NCBI GenBank assembly: GCA_019689555.1
Contig: JADGHE010000009.1
Location: 1 to 64,000 of the forward strand
Source of the DNA: Variibacter sp.
Lineage (GTDB): Bacteria > Pseudomonadota > Alphaproteobacteria > Rhizobiales > Xanthobacteraceae
Direction of reading: 5' to 3'
Length of the DNA: 64,000 bases
The notes under the pieces are model-generated. The model searched no databases. It was not told the DNA's origin and saw only the letters and a program-made list of their open reading frames with translations. Shown here one piece after another: positions 16,301-24,361 of the stretch; the first letter of the stretch is position 1, and every line of letters begins with the position of its first letter. Position numbers and translations under genes: made by a program.

Positions 16301-16966
16301 TTAGCCGCGGCGGGTCCGCCGATCCAGCCGGCGCGCGATCGTATCGCCGATCGTCTGGGCGGACTGCACCATGACGATGAGAACGGCCACGACCGCCAGC
16401 ATCATCTCCGGCATGAAGCGCTGGTAGCCGTAGCGGATGCCGAGATCGCCGAGCCCGCCGCCGCCCACGGCGCCGACCATGGCCGAGTAGCCCAGCAGGC
16501 TCACCACGGCCAAGGTGAGGCCGAGCGCGATGGAGGGACGGGCCTCGGGCAGGAGAACGTGGCGCACGATCTGGGCGGGGCTCGCGCCCATGGCCCGCGC
16601 GGCCTCGATCAGTCCGGGATCGACCTCGCGGATCGCGCTCTCCACGATGCGCGCAATGAAGGGCGTCGCGGCGATCGTCAAGGGCACGATGGCGGCGTTG
16701 GTCCCGATCGACGTGCCGGCCACGAGGCGCGTGAACGGGACGATCGCCACCACGAGGATGATGAACGGCGTCGACCGCGTCGCGTTCACGATGGCGCCGA
16801 CGATGCGGTTCGTCACGGGCGCCGCGAAGATTTCGCCCCGTCTGCTGGTGGCGAGAAAAATCCCGAGCGGCGCCCCCAGCAGGGTGCCGAGCGAGGCGGC
16901 GACGGCGACCATGTAGAGGGTCTCGCCCGTCGCCATGAGGAGGATCTTGAAGAGTTCAGGCGACAT
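16301..16966 (-). CDS. metI: methionine-type ABC transporter permease MetI
   Basis: 221-residue inner-membrane permease with five predicted transmembrane helices. The binding-protein-dependent permease loop is near residues 125-155 (EVDPGLIEAARAMGASPAQI contains the EAA motif). Size and sequence fit MetI (about 217 residues). Its start overlaps the end of metN by 11 bases, indicating translational coupling. Last gene of the monooxygenase-metQ-metN-metI operon. Confidence 0.95.
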   Translation of the reverse strand: MSPELFKILLMATGETLYMVAVAASLGTLLGAPLGIFLATSRRGEIFAAPVTNRIVGAIVNATRSTPFIILVVAIVPFTRLVAGTSIGTNAAIVPLTIAATPFIARIVESAIREVDPGLIEAARAMGASPAQIVRHVLLPEARPSIALGLTLAVVSLLGYSAMVGAVGGGGLGDLGIRYGYQRFMPEMMLAVVAVLIVMVQSAQTIGDTIARRLDRRTRRG

Positions 16967-18074
16967 AGCCCAGCACCTCCGCCTTGAGTTCGAGCCGCGT
17001 CAGTGCGGCCGTGACGGCCTCGACGGACGCGGAATCGGACGGCACCGCGATGACGAGCGTGCCGAAGCCGCGCCCGCCGACAGTCTCGACCTGCCCCGAC
17101 AGAATGTTGATGTCGATCGCCAGCATGCGCGCGAGGCGCGACAGGACCGGCTGCTCCGCCTGCGGGCCGGTGAACTGAACGCGCACCACCGCTTGGCTCG
17201 CGCCCTTTGCCGACCCGGTGAGCGCGGTGCGGATGTGGTCCGGCAGCTTCGCGCTCGACAGCGTCTGGAGAAAGCTCCGGGTCGTCGGGTGCTTCGGAGC
17301 CGAGAACACCTCGAAGGTCGGGCCTTCTTCGACCACGCGGCCGCTCTCCAGCACCGCGACGCGGTCGGCTATCGCCTTCACCACGCCCATCTCGTGGGTG
17401 ATGAGCACGATGGTGACGCCGAGCTCCCGGCGAATGCGCGCCAGCAGCTCCAGGATCTGCTCCGTGGTTTCGGGGTCGAGCGCGGAGGTCGCTTCGTCGC
17501 ACAGCAGAACCTTCGGCGCCGTGGCCAGCGCGCGCGCAATGCCGACCCGCTGCTTCTGTCCGCCCGAAAGCTCCGCGGGATAGCGATCCCGCTGTTTCGC
17601 CAGGCCCACGAGCTCGAGCAGTTCGTCCACCCGCCGCTTGATCTTGGCCTTGCTTTCTCCGGCGATCTGCAGCGGCAGGGCGACGTTTCCGGCCGCGGTG
17701 CGCGCGGACAGCAGGTTGAAGTGCTGGAACACCATGCCGATGCGGCGCCGGTGTTGCCGGGCCTGGCGCTCCGACAGTTCCGCGAGACGGACGCCGGCGA
17801 CCGTGACCGTGCCGCCGGTGGGCTTTTCGAGCCCGTTGATCAGCCGCACCAGCGTCGACTTGCCGGCGCCGCTGCGGCCGATGATACCGACGATCTCGCC
17901 CGATCGGATAGAGAGCGACACGTCTTCGAGCGCGACCACCGGCGTTCCCTTCGCACGCGGGCGAAACGCCTTCGACACGCGATCGAGGATGATGACCGGG
18001 TCCGCGCCGGCCTGCGCTGGCTGAAAATCGGCGAGCGGCGCGGAAGCGACCGGCGGAAAAGCGATGGCATTCAT
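16956..18074 (-). CDS. metN: methionine-type ABC transporter ATP-binding protein MetN
   Basis: 372-residue ATPase. Walker A is IGRSGAGKSTLVRLINGLE (about 59-77), the Q-loop is in MVFQHFN, the ABC signature is AELSGGQKQRVGIARALA (about 163), Walker B is VLLCDEATSALDP, and the switch His is in LITHEMG. After the ATPase domain, a C-terminal NIL/ACT-like domain (about 285-370) is the methionine-sensing regulatory domain of MetN. The 20-30 residues before the ATPase core are longer than in E. coli MetN. It sits 65 bp downstream of metQ and overlaps metI. Confidence 0.95.
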   Translation of the reverse strand: MNAIAFPPVASAPLADFQPAQAGADPVIILDRVSKAFRPRAKGTPVVALEDVSLSIRSGEIVGIIGRSGAGKSTLVRLINGLEKPTGGTVTVAGVRLAELSERQARQHRRRIGMVFQHFNLLSARTAAGNVALPLQIAGESKAKIKRRVDELLELVGLAKQRDRYPAELSGGQKQRVGIARALATAPKVLLCDEATSALDPETTEQILELLARIRRELGVTIVLITHEMGVVKAIADRVAVLESGRVVEEGPTFEVFSAPKHPTTRSFLQTLSSAKLPDHIRTALTGSAKGASQAVVRVQFTGPQAEQPVLSRLARMLAIDINILSGQVETVGGRGFGTLVIAVPSDSASVEAVTAALTRLELKAEVLGYVA

Positions 18075-18139
18075 GGCGGCTGCTCGTGGATCACATTGAT
18101 TCAGGCAGGCGGCGGTTCAGGCAGGCGGCGCGTCCGGCT

Positions 18140-18982
18140 TCACCACAACGGCACGATGTGTTTGCCGTAGTTCTTGGTGATGTGTTCCTTCACCTCCGGC
18201 GAGCGGAAGAGCTGCACGAATTTCGCGATCTGAGGATCGTCCTTGCGCTCGGCCTTGACGGTGAACTGGAGCGCGTAATGCGCGTCGCCGAATCCGTCGC
18301 TGATGAGCGCGGCGTCCGGATGCATGCCGGCGAGCGGCAGCCAGGCGTAGCTCACCTGCGCCACCGCAACGTCGTCGAGCGCGCGGGGAAGCTGCGCGGC
18401 CTCAAGCTCGAGGAACTTGAGCCGCTTCGGGTTCTCGATCACGTCGAGCACGGTCGCGCCGTCGCCCACGCCCGGCTTGAGCTTGATCAGGCCGGCCTTG
18501 TCGAACAGCCGCAGCCCCCGCGCCCCGTTCACGGGATCGTTGGCGATGGCGACCGTCGCGCCGGTCGGCACTTCGTCGAACGTCTTGATCTTCTTGGAGA
18601 ACAGCCCGACCGGCAGCACGTAGGTGGGCGCGATCGGGACGAGCTTGTAGCCGCGCGCCTTGATGGCCGCATCGAGGAACGGCTTGTGCTGAAACAGGTT
18701 CGTGTCGATGTCGCCGTTGGCCAGCGCTTCGTTCGGCGTGATCCAATCCGAGAACTCGACCACCTGCACGGGAAAGCCCTGCTTGCGGGCGTGTTCTGCG
18801 GCAAACTGCATGATCTCGGCGACCGGTCCGCCGCTGGTGCCCACCTTGAGCGGCGTCTGCGCCGCGGCGCCGGAGAGCGCAGCGAGGGCGAAGGCCAGGC
18901 CCGCCACGATGCCTCGAATGGCGATGCGACGGCGCGGCAGGCCGCCGCGAACATCGGCCGGACGTGAAAGCACAACGGTCAT
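18140..18982 (-). CDS. metQ: MetQ/NlpA-family substrate-binding protein
   Basis: 280-residue periplasmic receptor. A signal peptide covers residues about 20-41 (AGLAFALAALSGAAAQ). The mature part begins PLKVGTSGGPVAEIMQ and contains the family segments NLFQHKPFLDA and VGLFSKKIK. No lipobox cysteine is visible, so it seems soluble rather than lipid-anchored, unlike E. coli MetQ. The start is the ATG at 18982. It follows the FMN monooxygenase gene by 38 bp, so the imported molecule may be an organosulfur compound rather than methionine itself. Confidence 0.93.
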   Translation of the reverse strand: MTVVLSRPADVRGGLPRRRIAIRGIVAGLAFALAALSGAAAQTPLKVGTSGGPVAEIMQFAAEHARKQGFPVQVVEFSDWITPNEALANGDIDTNLFQHKPFLDAAIKARGYKLVPIAPTYVLPVGLFSKKIKTFDEVPTGATVAIANDPVNGARGLRLFDKAGLIKLKPGVGDGATVLDVIENPKRLKFLELEAAQLPRALDDVAVAQVSYAWLPLAGMHPDAALISDGFGDAHYALQFTVKAERKDDPQIAKFVQLFRSPEVKEHITKNYGKHIVPLW

Positions 18983-19020
18983 AGCGAAGGTCCTTGTCTG
19001 GTGGAGCGGGGAAGGCCGGT

Positions 19021-20418
19021 TCACTTGGCGGCCAAGACGAGCGGCCTGTCGGAGGCGCGCGGTCGCACGGCCGCGGCGCAGTGCGTGTCGGGCAGGCGTG
19101 CGCGTCCAGCGCCGAAGAGTTTTTCGCGCAGCGTGCCGGGGGCGTATTCGCGCTTGAAGAGGCCGCGCTCTTGCAGGACGGGCACCACCAGGTCGACGAA
19201 GTCCTCGAGCCCTTCCGGCGTCACCACGCGGCTCAGATTGAATCCGTCGATGTCGGTCTCTTCGACCCAGGACTGCAGCGCGTCGGCGACCTCGTCGGGC
19301 GCGCCCACGATCGGGGCGTTGCGGCTGCCCAAGACCATCCGGTCGATGATCCGCCGCAGCGTCCACGGCTCCTTGCTGCGGATCGTGATCGCCTCCAGCA
19401 TGGAGTTGTTGGCGTTGTTCTTCTCGTAGCGGATCGGCTCGTCCAGCGCGTATTGTCCGAGATCGACGCCGAGCGAGGCCGAAAAGTGCGCGAGCGCGCC
19501 TTCGATGCTGGCGTGCCGACGATATTCGGCGTACTTCTCCTCGGCCTCCTTGCGCGTGCGGCCCACCACGACCGCGCAACCCGCGAAGACCAGGATGTCC
19601 GAGGCCGCGCGCCCGTTGCGGACGGCGCGTTCGCGGAGGTCGGTAACGATTGCGCGCGTCGTCTCCTTGTTCGGGCTGTAGGTGAAGACGCATTCGGCGT
19701 GCCGCGCCGCGAAGGCGCGGCCGCGCGTCGACGCGCCGGCCTGGAAGAGAACCGGCGTGCGCTGGGGCGAAGGCTCGCAGAGGTGGATCGCGTCCAGATG
19801 GTAGTATTTTCCATCGTGGCGCACGGGACGCACCTTCTCGGGCCGTGCATAGAGGCCGGCCTGCCGGTCGCGCAGCACGGCGTCGTCGTCCCAGCTCGCT
19901 TCCCAGAGCTTGTAGACGACGTCCATGTATTCGTCGGCGACGTCGTAGCGTTGGTCGTGCTCGGGCTGGCTCGCGAAGCCCATTCCGCGCGCCGCGCTGT
20001 CGAGATAGCCGGTCACGATGTTCCAGCCGATCCGCCCGTCCGTGAGATGATCGAGCGTCGACATCCGCCGGGCGAAGGTGTAGGGCGGCTCGTAGGTGAG
20101 GTTGCAGGTGACGCCGAAGCCCAGATGCTTCGTCACCGCGGCCATGGCCGGGACGACGAGCAGCGGATCGTTGAGAGGGATTTGAACGGCATTGGCGATC
20201 GCGCTCTCGGGCCCGCCCTTGTAGACGTCGTAGACACCGAGAATGTCCGCCAGGAAGATCCCGTCGAGGAGGCCGCGCTCGGCCACCTGCGCGAGGTGCT
20301 GCCAGTAGGCGAGCGTGCGATACTCGACGGAACGGTCGCGCGGATGGGTCCACATGCCGTGTTGGATGTGTCCGACGCAGTTCATGTCGAAGGCGTTGAT
20401 CCGGATCTGCTTAGGCAT
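19021..20418 (-). CDS. FMN-dependent monooxygenase, NtaA/SnaA/DszA family
   Basis: 465-residue flavin monooxygenase of the bacterial-luciferase superfamily. Family segments are YWQHLAQVAERGLLDGIFLADILGVYD (about 36-62), TCNLTYEPPYTFARRMSTLDHLT, GRIGWNIVTGYLDSAARGMG, and QAGASTRGRAFAARHAE near 240. Relatives oxidise nitrilotriacetate, pristinamycin, dibenzothiophene sulfone and sulfur-containing amino-acid derivatives with reduced flavin supplied by a separate reductase. I start at the ATG at 20418 (MPKQIRINAF); an upstream frame adds 30 residues overlapping the promoter. It heads an operon with metQ-metN-metI, which suggests uptake and desulfurisation of an organosulfur compound. The substrate is unknown. 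Confidence 0.9.
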   Translation of the reverse strand: MPKQIRINAFDMNCVGHIQHGMWTHPRDRSVEYRTLAYWQHLAQVAERGLLDGIFLADILGVYDVYKGGPESAIANAVQIPLNDPLLVVPAMAAVTKHLGFGVTCNLTYEPPYTFARRMSTLDHLTDGRIGWNIVTGYLDSAARGMGFASQPEHDQRYDVADEYMDVVYKLWEASWDDDAVLRDRQAGLYARPEKVRPVRHDGKYYHLDAIHLCEPSPQRTPVLFQAGASTRGRAFAARHAECVFTYSPNKETTRAIVTDLRERAVRNGRAASDILVFAGCAVVVGRTRKEAEEKYAEYRRHASIEGALAHFSASLGVDLGQYALDEPIRYEKNNANNSMLEAITIRSKEPWTLRRIIDRMVLGSRNAPIVGAPDEVADALQSWVEETDIDGFNLSRVVTPEGLEDFVDLVVPVLQERGLFKREYAPGTLREKLFGAGRARLPDTHCAAAVRPRASDRPLVLAAK

Positions 20419-20440
20419 ATGTATCCGCCGCACCATGTGT

Positions 20441-20495
20441 GCGTTCTTAATACCGAACGCAACGTACGTCATACCGAACGATCGTTCTTTGTCAA
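20441..20495 (-). promoter_or_regulatory. promoter with dyads and direct repeats upstream of monooxygenase-metQNI
   Basis: On the minus strand a perfect TTGACA (20490-20495) is followed after 16 bases by TATGAC (20468-20473). Between and beyond these lie a 12-bp perfect palindrome GAACGATCGTTC (20476-20487), two copies of the decamer ATACCGAACG (plus strand, 20450-20459 and 20471-20480) exactly 21 bp apart, and a GCGTTC/GAACGC dyad (20441-20460). Two-turn spacing and overlap with the promoter suggest an operator for a dimeric repressor or activator. Confidence 0.6.
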
Positions 20496-20506
20496 GGCCG
20501 AAAAGC

Positions 20507-20947
20507 ATGGCAATCGGCAGGCCTGTCCGCGCGGGGGAGGATGGCTGGGTCCTCCACGGCCAGCTCGCTCAGGACTGCATCGCGTTGGGCGATCTTCCGC
20601 TCAGCCGCGTCCTCTTGATGAACGACGCCGTCTATCCCTGGCTCATTCTGGTGCCGCGCCGGGCGGGTCTGACCGAGATCATCGAGCTCGATGAAGCGGG
20701 CCGCGCCGCGCTCATGGAAGAAATTGCCTGCGCATCGGGGGCGTTGCAGCGCGTGACGCGCTGCGACAAGCTCAATGTCGCCGCCCTCGGCAATGCCGTG
20801 CCGCAGCTTCATGTTCACGTGATCGCCCGCTTCCGCACCGACCCGGCCTGGCCGCGGCCGGTCTGGGGCCATGCGGCCGCGCGGCCCTATGCGGCCGACG
20901 AGGCGGAGCGGTTCGCCGCGCAGTTGCGCGCCGCGATCGGCCTTTAG
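20507..20947 (+). CDS. HIT-family nucleotide-binding protein
   Basis: 146-residue protein of the histidine triad superfamily. The substrate-binding strand and helix are followed by NVAALGNAVPQLHVHVIARF near residue 95, the HIT active-site region. The first His of the canonical HxHxH triad is Gln here (QLHVH); the catalytic middle His and the third His remain. This variant is seen in a HIT subgroup, so it is probably an active nucleotide hydrolase or transferase, substrate unknown. The ATG at 20507 lies inside the monooxygenase promoter region, so the two divergent genes share about 90 bp of control DNA. Confidence 0.9.
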   Translation: MAIGRPVRAGEDGWVLHGQLAQDCIALGDLPLSRVLLMNDAVYPWLILVPRRAGLTEIIELDEAGRAALMEEIACASGALQRVTRCDKLNVAALGNAVPQLHVHVIARFRTDPAWPRPVWGHAAARPYAADEAERFAAQLRAAIGL

Positions 20948-21037
20948 CCCGCTCGTTCGAGAGCTACCCCGCTGCCGCGATCCATAATAAAAAGTGCGTC
21001 GAAGGCAGTTCGACGGCCGCGACGAGGAGGAAACGCC

Positions 21038-21091
21038 ATGCCCGATACGCTCCGAGCTCGCTTCTCTTTCTCCGGGGAAGCCGTCGCGTGA
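21038..21091 (+). CDS. 17-codon leader frame overlapping nudC
   Basis: ATG at 21038 is preceded by a strong GAGGAGG Shine-Dalgarno at 7 bases and opens a 17-residue frame (MPDTLRARFSFSGEAVA). Its stop codon TGA (21089-21091) overlaps the GTG start of nudC (21088). A hairpin-capable GTCGAA/TTCGAC repeat (20998-21014) lies just upstream of the ribosome-binding site. Layout suggests translational coupling, with the leader driving nudC translation. No homology is recognised, and its expression is inferred. Confidence 0.5.
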   Translation: MPDTLRARFSFSGEAVA

Positions 21092-22083
21092 AGGATCCAG
21101 CGACAGCGGCGCGCGCGGGCGCCGCGCCCGAGCCGGGAGCGGTCGATCTCGGTCCGAAACCTCGCCTCGGCTATGCCGGCAGCGCGCTCGACCGCGCCGC
21201 CGACCGGCGTCTCGACCCGGCGTTCCTGCAGAGCGCGGAGAGCGCTGCGGACGCCGGCGCCTACGCGGTGGCCGGCGACCTCGTGGTCATGCGCAAGGGC
21301 GCCCACGGGCTCGACCCGCTCTTCGCCCCCGCCGAGGCGCGGGCGCTCGCCCCTGTCGACGAGGCGGTCTTTCTGGGCCTGGACGAGGGGCGCGCCCGCT
21401 TCGGCCTGGGGATTGCGGCGGCCGCCGTCGACGGACTGAAGGCGCGCAGCGATCTGCAGCTCGCCGATCTCCGCTCGATCGCCGTGCAGGGGCTGGTCGC
21501 GCCCGAACACCTGCCCCCCTTGGCGGAGGCCAAGGCCATGCTGCAGTGGCACGCGCGGCACCGCTTCTGCGCCAATTGCGGCGCGCCGACTCTGTCGGTC
21601 TGCGCGGGGTGGAAGCGGGACTGCCCGGCCTGCAAGGCCGAGCACTTTCCGCGCACGGACCCGGTGGTGATCATGCTGGCGATCGACGGCGATCTTTGTC
21701 TGCTCGGCCGGCAGACGCGCTTCGTCCCCGGCATGTGGTCGTGCCTCGCAGGGTTCGTCGAGCCCGGAGAAACGATCGAGGAGGCGGCGCGCCGGGAAAT
21801 TCGCGAGGAAGCGGGCGTGATCTGCGGGCGCATCAAATACTTCGCCTCGCAGCCGTGGCCGTTCCCGATGTCGCTGATGATCGGCTGTCACGCGGAGGCG
21901 ATCGCGACGGAGATCACCGTCGACCGTTCCGAGCTCGAGGACGCGCGTTGGTTCTCGCGCCGCGAGGTCGCGCAGATGCTGGCGGGCCGGCATCCGGAAA
22001 AGCTCGCCACGCCGCCGCCCGTCGCCATCGCCCATCACATCATCCGCGCCTGGGTCGAGGTCGGTGCCGACGTCCTGCGCTGA
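21088..22083 (+). CDS. nudC: NAD(+)/NADH pyrophosphatase (deNADding enzyme) NudC
   Basis: 331-residue Nudix hydrolase that splits NADH into NMNH and AMP and can remove NAD caps from RNA. An N-terminal domain (1-150) is followed by the zinc ribbon CANCG...CPAC (about 168-190), the Nudix box GFVEPGETIEEAARREIREEAGV (about 227-249), and the NudC-specific SQPWPFPMSLM motif right after it. E. coli NudC is 257 residues; the longer N-terminal part is usual in alphaproteobacteria. The start is a GTG overlapping the stop of a 17-codon leader frame, with GGGGAAG about 8 bases upstream. The PfkB kinase gene follows within 10 bp. Confidence 0.96.
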   Translation: MKDPATAARAGAAPEPGAVDLGPKPRLGYAGSALDRAADRRLDPAFLQSAESAADAGAYAVAGDLVVMRKGAHGLDPLFAPAEARALAPVDEAVFLGLDEGRARFGLGIAAAAVDGLKARSDLQLADLRSIAVQGLVAPEHLPPLAEAKAMLQWHARHRFCANCGAPTLSVCAGWKRDCPACKAEHFPRTDPVVIMLAIDGDLCLLGRQTRFVPGMWSCLAGFVEPGETIEEAARREIREEAGVICGRIKYFASQPWPFPMSLMIGCHAEAIATEITVDRSELEDARWFSRREVAQMLAGRHPEKLATPPPVAIAHHIIRAWVEVGADVLR

Positions 22084-22090
22084 GGCCGAT

Positions 22091-23095
22091 TTGACTGCCA
22101 CGCGGCCGCGCGTCCTCTGCGCCGGCCTCGCCGTGGAGGATCACGTCTTTCGCCTCGCGCGCTTTCCCGAGCCCGGGACGAAGACTCGCGCGAGCGACTA
22201 TGTCGCGGTCGGCGGCGGGTGCGCGGCCAATGCCGCGGTCGCGATCGTCCGGCTCGGCGGCGCCGCTGCTTTGGTGTCGCCGCTCGGCGGGCCCCGCGGC
22301 GAGGACGCGGCGGGCGACCGCATTCTCGAACGGCTCATCCGCGAGGGGGTCGATTGCGCGCCCGTCGTGCGGGTCGCCGGCGCGCGCTCGCCCGTCTCCG
22401 CCATCCTCGTCGACGCCTCGGGCGAGCGGCTGATCGTGAACGACCGCGACGAAAGGCTGAGCGAGGCCCGCATCGCGGATGCCGAGGCGGAGGCGCTCGT
22501 GCGCGGCTGCGACGCCGTCCTGGTCGACAACCGCTTTGCGCGCTTCGTCCTGCCGCTGTGCCGGGCCGCACGGCGGCGCGGCGTGCCCGCGATCCTCGAC
22601 GGGGACCGGCCCACCACGGCGACGGACGCGCTGCTGACCGCCTGCACCCATGTGGTCTTCGCGGCGGACGGATTGCGCGCCACGGCCGGCCGCGACGATC
22701 TCGAAACCGCGCTGCGCGCGATCGCGAGCCGCACCGGCGCCTTCCTCGCGGTCACGGACGGCGCGCAGGGCGTTTTGTGGCTCGAACACGGCGCGCTCCG
22801 CCGCCTGCCCGCCTTTGCGGTGGAGACGGTCGACACGCTCGGTGCGGGCGACGTCTTTCACGGCGCGTTTGCGCTCGCCCTCGCGGAAGGGCGGAACGAA
22901 GCGGAGGCGTTGCGGTTTGCGTGCGCCGCGGCCGCGATCAAGTGCACGAGGTTCGGCGGCATCGCCGGCGCGCCCGCGCGCCGCGAAGTGGAGGCTTTTC
23001 TCGCCGTGCGGCGCGCGGCGCCGTGCCGCCGTGACGGCGCCCAGAGCCGGGCGGCCGCGGATGCCCCGGCGGGGCCGCTCACGAGCAGACCGTGA
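22091..23095 (+). CDS. PfkB-family carbohydrate kinase
   Basis: Ribokinase-fold sugar kinase, 334 residues. The first family signature is near residue 35-60 (GGGCAANAAVAIVRLGG). The second is DTLGAGDVFHGAFALALAEG (about 255), holding the anion-hole GAGD with the catalytic Asp. It phosphorylates a sugar or nucleoside; ketohexokinase-like and sulfofructose-kinase-like members look similar, so the substrate is open. The TTG at 22091 is chosen for the GAGG 5 bases upstream and closeness to the nudC stop; a GTG at 22064 inside nudC is the alternative. The last 30 residues are low-complexity, and the gene end overlaps the convergent TadE-like gene by 17 bp. Confidence 0.9.
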   Translation: MTATRPRVLCAGLAVEDHVFRLARFPEPGTKTRASDYVAVGGGCAANAAVAIVRLGGAAALVSPLGGPRGEDAAGDRILERLIREGVDCAPVVRVAGARSPVSAILVDASGERLIVNDRDERLSEARIADAEAEALVRGCDAVLVDNRFARFVLPLCRAARRRGVPAILDGDRPTTATDALLTACTHVVFAADGLRATAGRDDLETALRAIASRTGAFLAVTDGAQGVLWLEHGALRRLPAFAVETVDTLGAGDVFHGAFALALAEGRNEAEALRFACAAAAIKCTRFGGIAGAPARREVEAFLAVRRAAPCRRDGAQSRAAADAPAGPLTSRP

Positions 23096-23651
23096 CGCCT
23101 TCGCGACAGACCCGGTCCTGGTTGCGCGGGCGCATGAAGATCTGGTCCGTCAGATTGATCGTGCCGGTGATGACGTAGCCGATGGTGGGCGTGTAGCCGT
23201 ACTGCACCTCCGCCCAGATGATCCAGGTGTTGGGCACGGTGAGTCCGGCCGGAATCGTCACGGTCTGGTCCTTCGGGCGCGGCGCGGTGTTGAGCGCGTC
23301 GCTCCACTCGATCGTGGCCTTCCTGTTCGCGTCAATCTTCACGCTCGAGACCGTGACCTTCAGATTGCTGTCGGGAAACGGGGCGGTCACCGCCTTCGCG
23401 GCGTTGAGAATGTTCGTCATTTCGGCGTTCGAGATGGTGGCGCCCTGCGCCACCAGATCGGCGACCGCGCGCGCCGCGAGCGAGACCTTCCGGTCGACGG
23501 TGACCGCCTGGGAGATCTCCACCCCGCCGAGATAGAGCGTGAGCATCAGCGGCAAGAGCATCGCGAATTCGACGGCCGAGACGCCCCGTTGGTCACGCCG
23601 GAAGGCGCACAGCCACCGGCGCATGGAGGCGAAGGGAGGCATGACGCGCAT
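23079..23651 (-). CDS. TadE/TadG-like minor pilin
   Basis: 190-residue pilus-associated protein. Its N-terminal prepilin-like segment DQRGVSAVEFAMLLPLMLTLYLGGVEISQ (about 20-48) has the Glu of the TadE hydrophobic helix. The remainder is a periplasmic domain with a Cys near each end of the C-terminal part. TadE-family pseudopilins are processed by the prepilin peptidase and help assemble the Flp pilus. It follows the other TadE/G-like gene by 9 bp, leftward, opposite the main cpa genes. Confidence 0.88.
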   Translation of the reverse strand: MRVMPPFASMRRWLCAFRRDQRGVSAVEFAMLLPLMLTLYLGGVEISQAVTVDRKVSLAARAVADLVAQGATISNAEMTNILNAAKAVTAPFPDSNLKVTVSSVKIDANRKATIEWSDALNTAPRPKDQTVTIPAGLTVPNTWIIWAEVQYGYTPTIGYVITGTINLTDQIFMRPRNQDRVCREGVTVCS

Positions 23652-23660
23652 GGCGGAAAC

Positions 23661-24230
23661 TCACTGGTATGGCTCGTTGCGAAACGCGGCCGTGGCCATC
23701 AGCAGCCGCTTTCCCCCGCTCATGTCGGCGAGATTGAAGCCGAGCAGCGACACATAGACCGGCCACTCGTACATGATGCGCACCACGACGATGTCGCCCG
23801 GTCCGCCTGGCTGATAGACGAAGTTGTTGACGAGGTTGCCGTTCGCGTCGACCGGCTTGCCGGTGTTCGCGCTCGAAAAGGAAGAGTATGTGCGCACGTC
23901 GACGAGAATGCCGTTCTTGCAGTCGAACAGCGCGAAGACGCGGGCGCAGACCGCGTCCTTGAATTTGGCCTGGTCGAACGCCTGCTGCTGCGCCTGGCCC
24001 GTCATGATGAGCCGCGCGGCATCGGCCACCGCGGTTTCCAGCGTCTGGCCCGCAAAGAAGACGATCGCCGTCTCGATGATCGCGAACATCAGCGCCAGGA
24101 ACGGCGCGGCCACGATCGCGAACTCCACCGCCGCTCCGCCGCTCTCGTGGCGCACGAAACGGCGCAGGCGCTGCAGCGCGCGATTTTCGCGGCCAAGCCG
24201 CACCAGCCATCGCGCAACGCACACCGACAC
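23661..24230 (-). CDS. TadE/TadG-like minor pilin
   Basis: About 189 residues with the same architecture as the neighbouring gene: a prepilin helix HESGGAAVEFAIVAAPFLALMFAIIETAIVFF (about 29-60) and a periplasmic domain with two Cys near 96-105 and 102-113. I start at the GTG at 24230 because GGAGG lies 8 bases upstream; a TTG at 24278 is the alternative. The two TadE/G-like genes are transcribed together and divergently from the Flp pilin genes. Confidence 0.86.
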   Translation of the reverse strand: MSVCVARWLVRLGRENRALQRLRRFVRHESGGAAVEFAIVAAPFLALMFAIIETAIVFFAGQTLETAVADAARLIMTGQAQQQAFDQAKFKDAVCARVFALFDCKNGILVDVRTYSSFSSANTGKPVDANGNLVNNFVYQPGGPGDIVVVRIMYEWPVYVSLLGFNLADMSGGKRLLMATAAFRNEPYQ

Positions 24231-24361
24231 TGGAAGAACCTCCGCGCAGTCTCGCCCTGCGGAGGCGAAGATTAGCAAACAGGCGTTTGCGAACTCTTGC
24301 GGGAAATGACGAGAACCGGCGGCGGCGCCTTAATTGGCTGGAAAGGATGCGGGGGCGCCCG

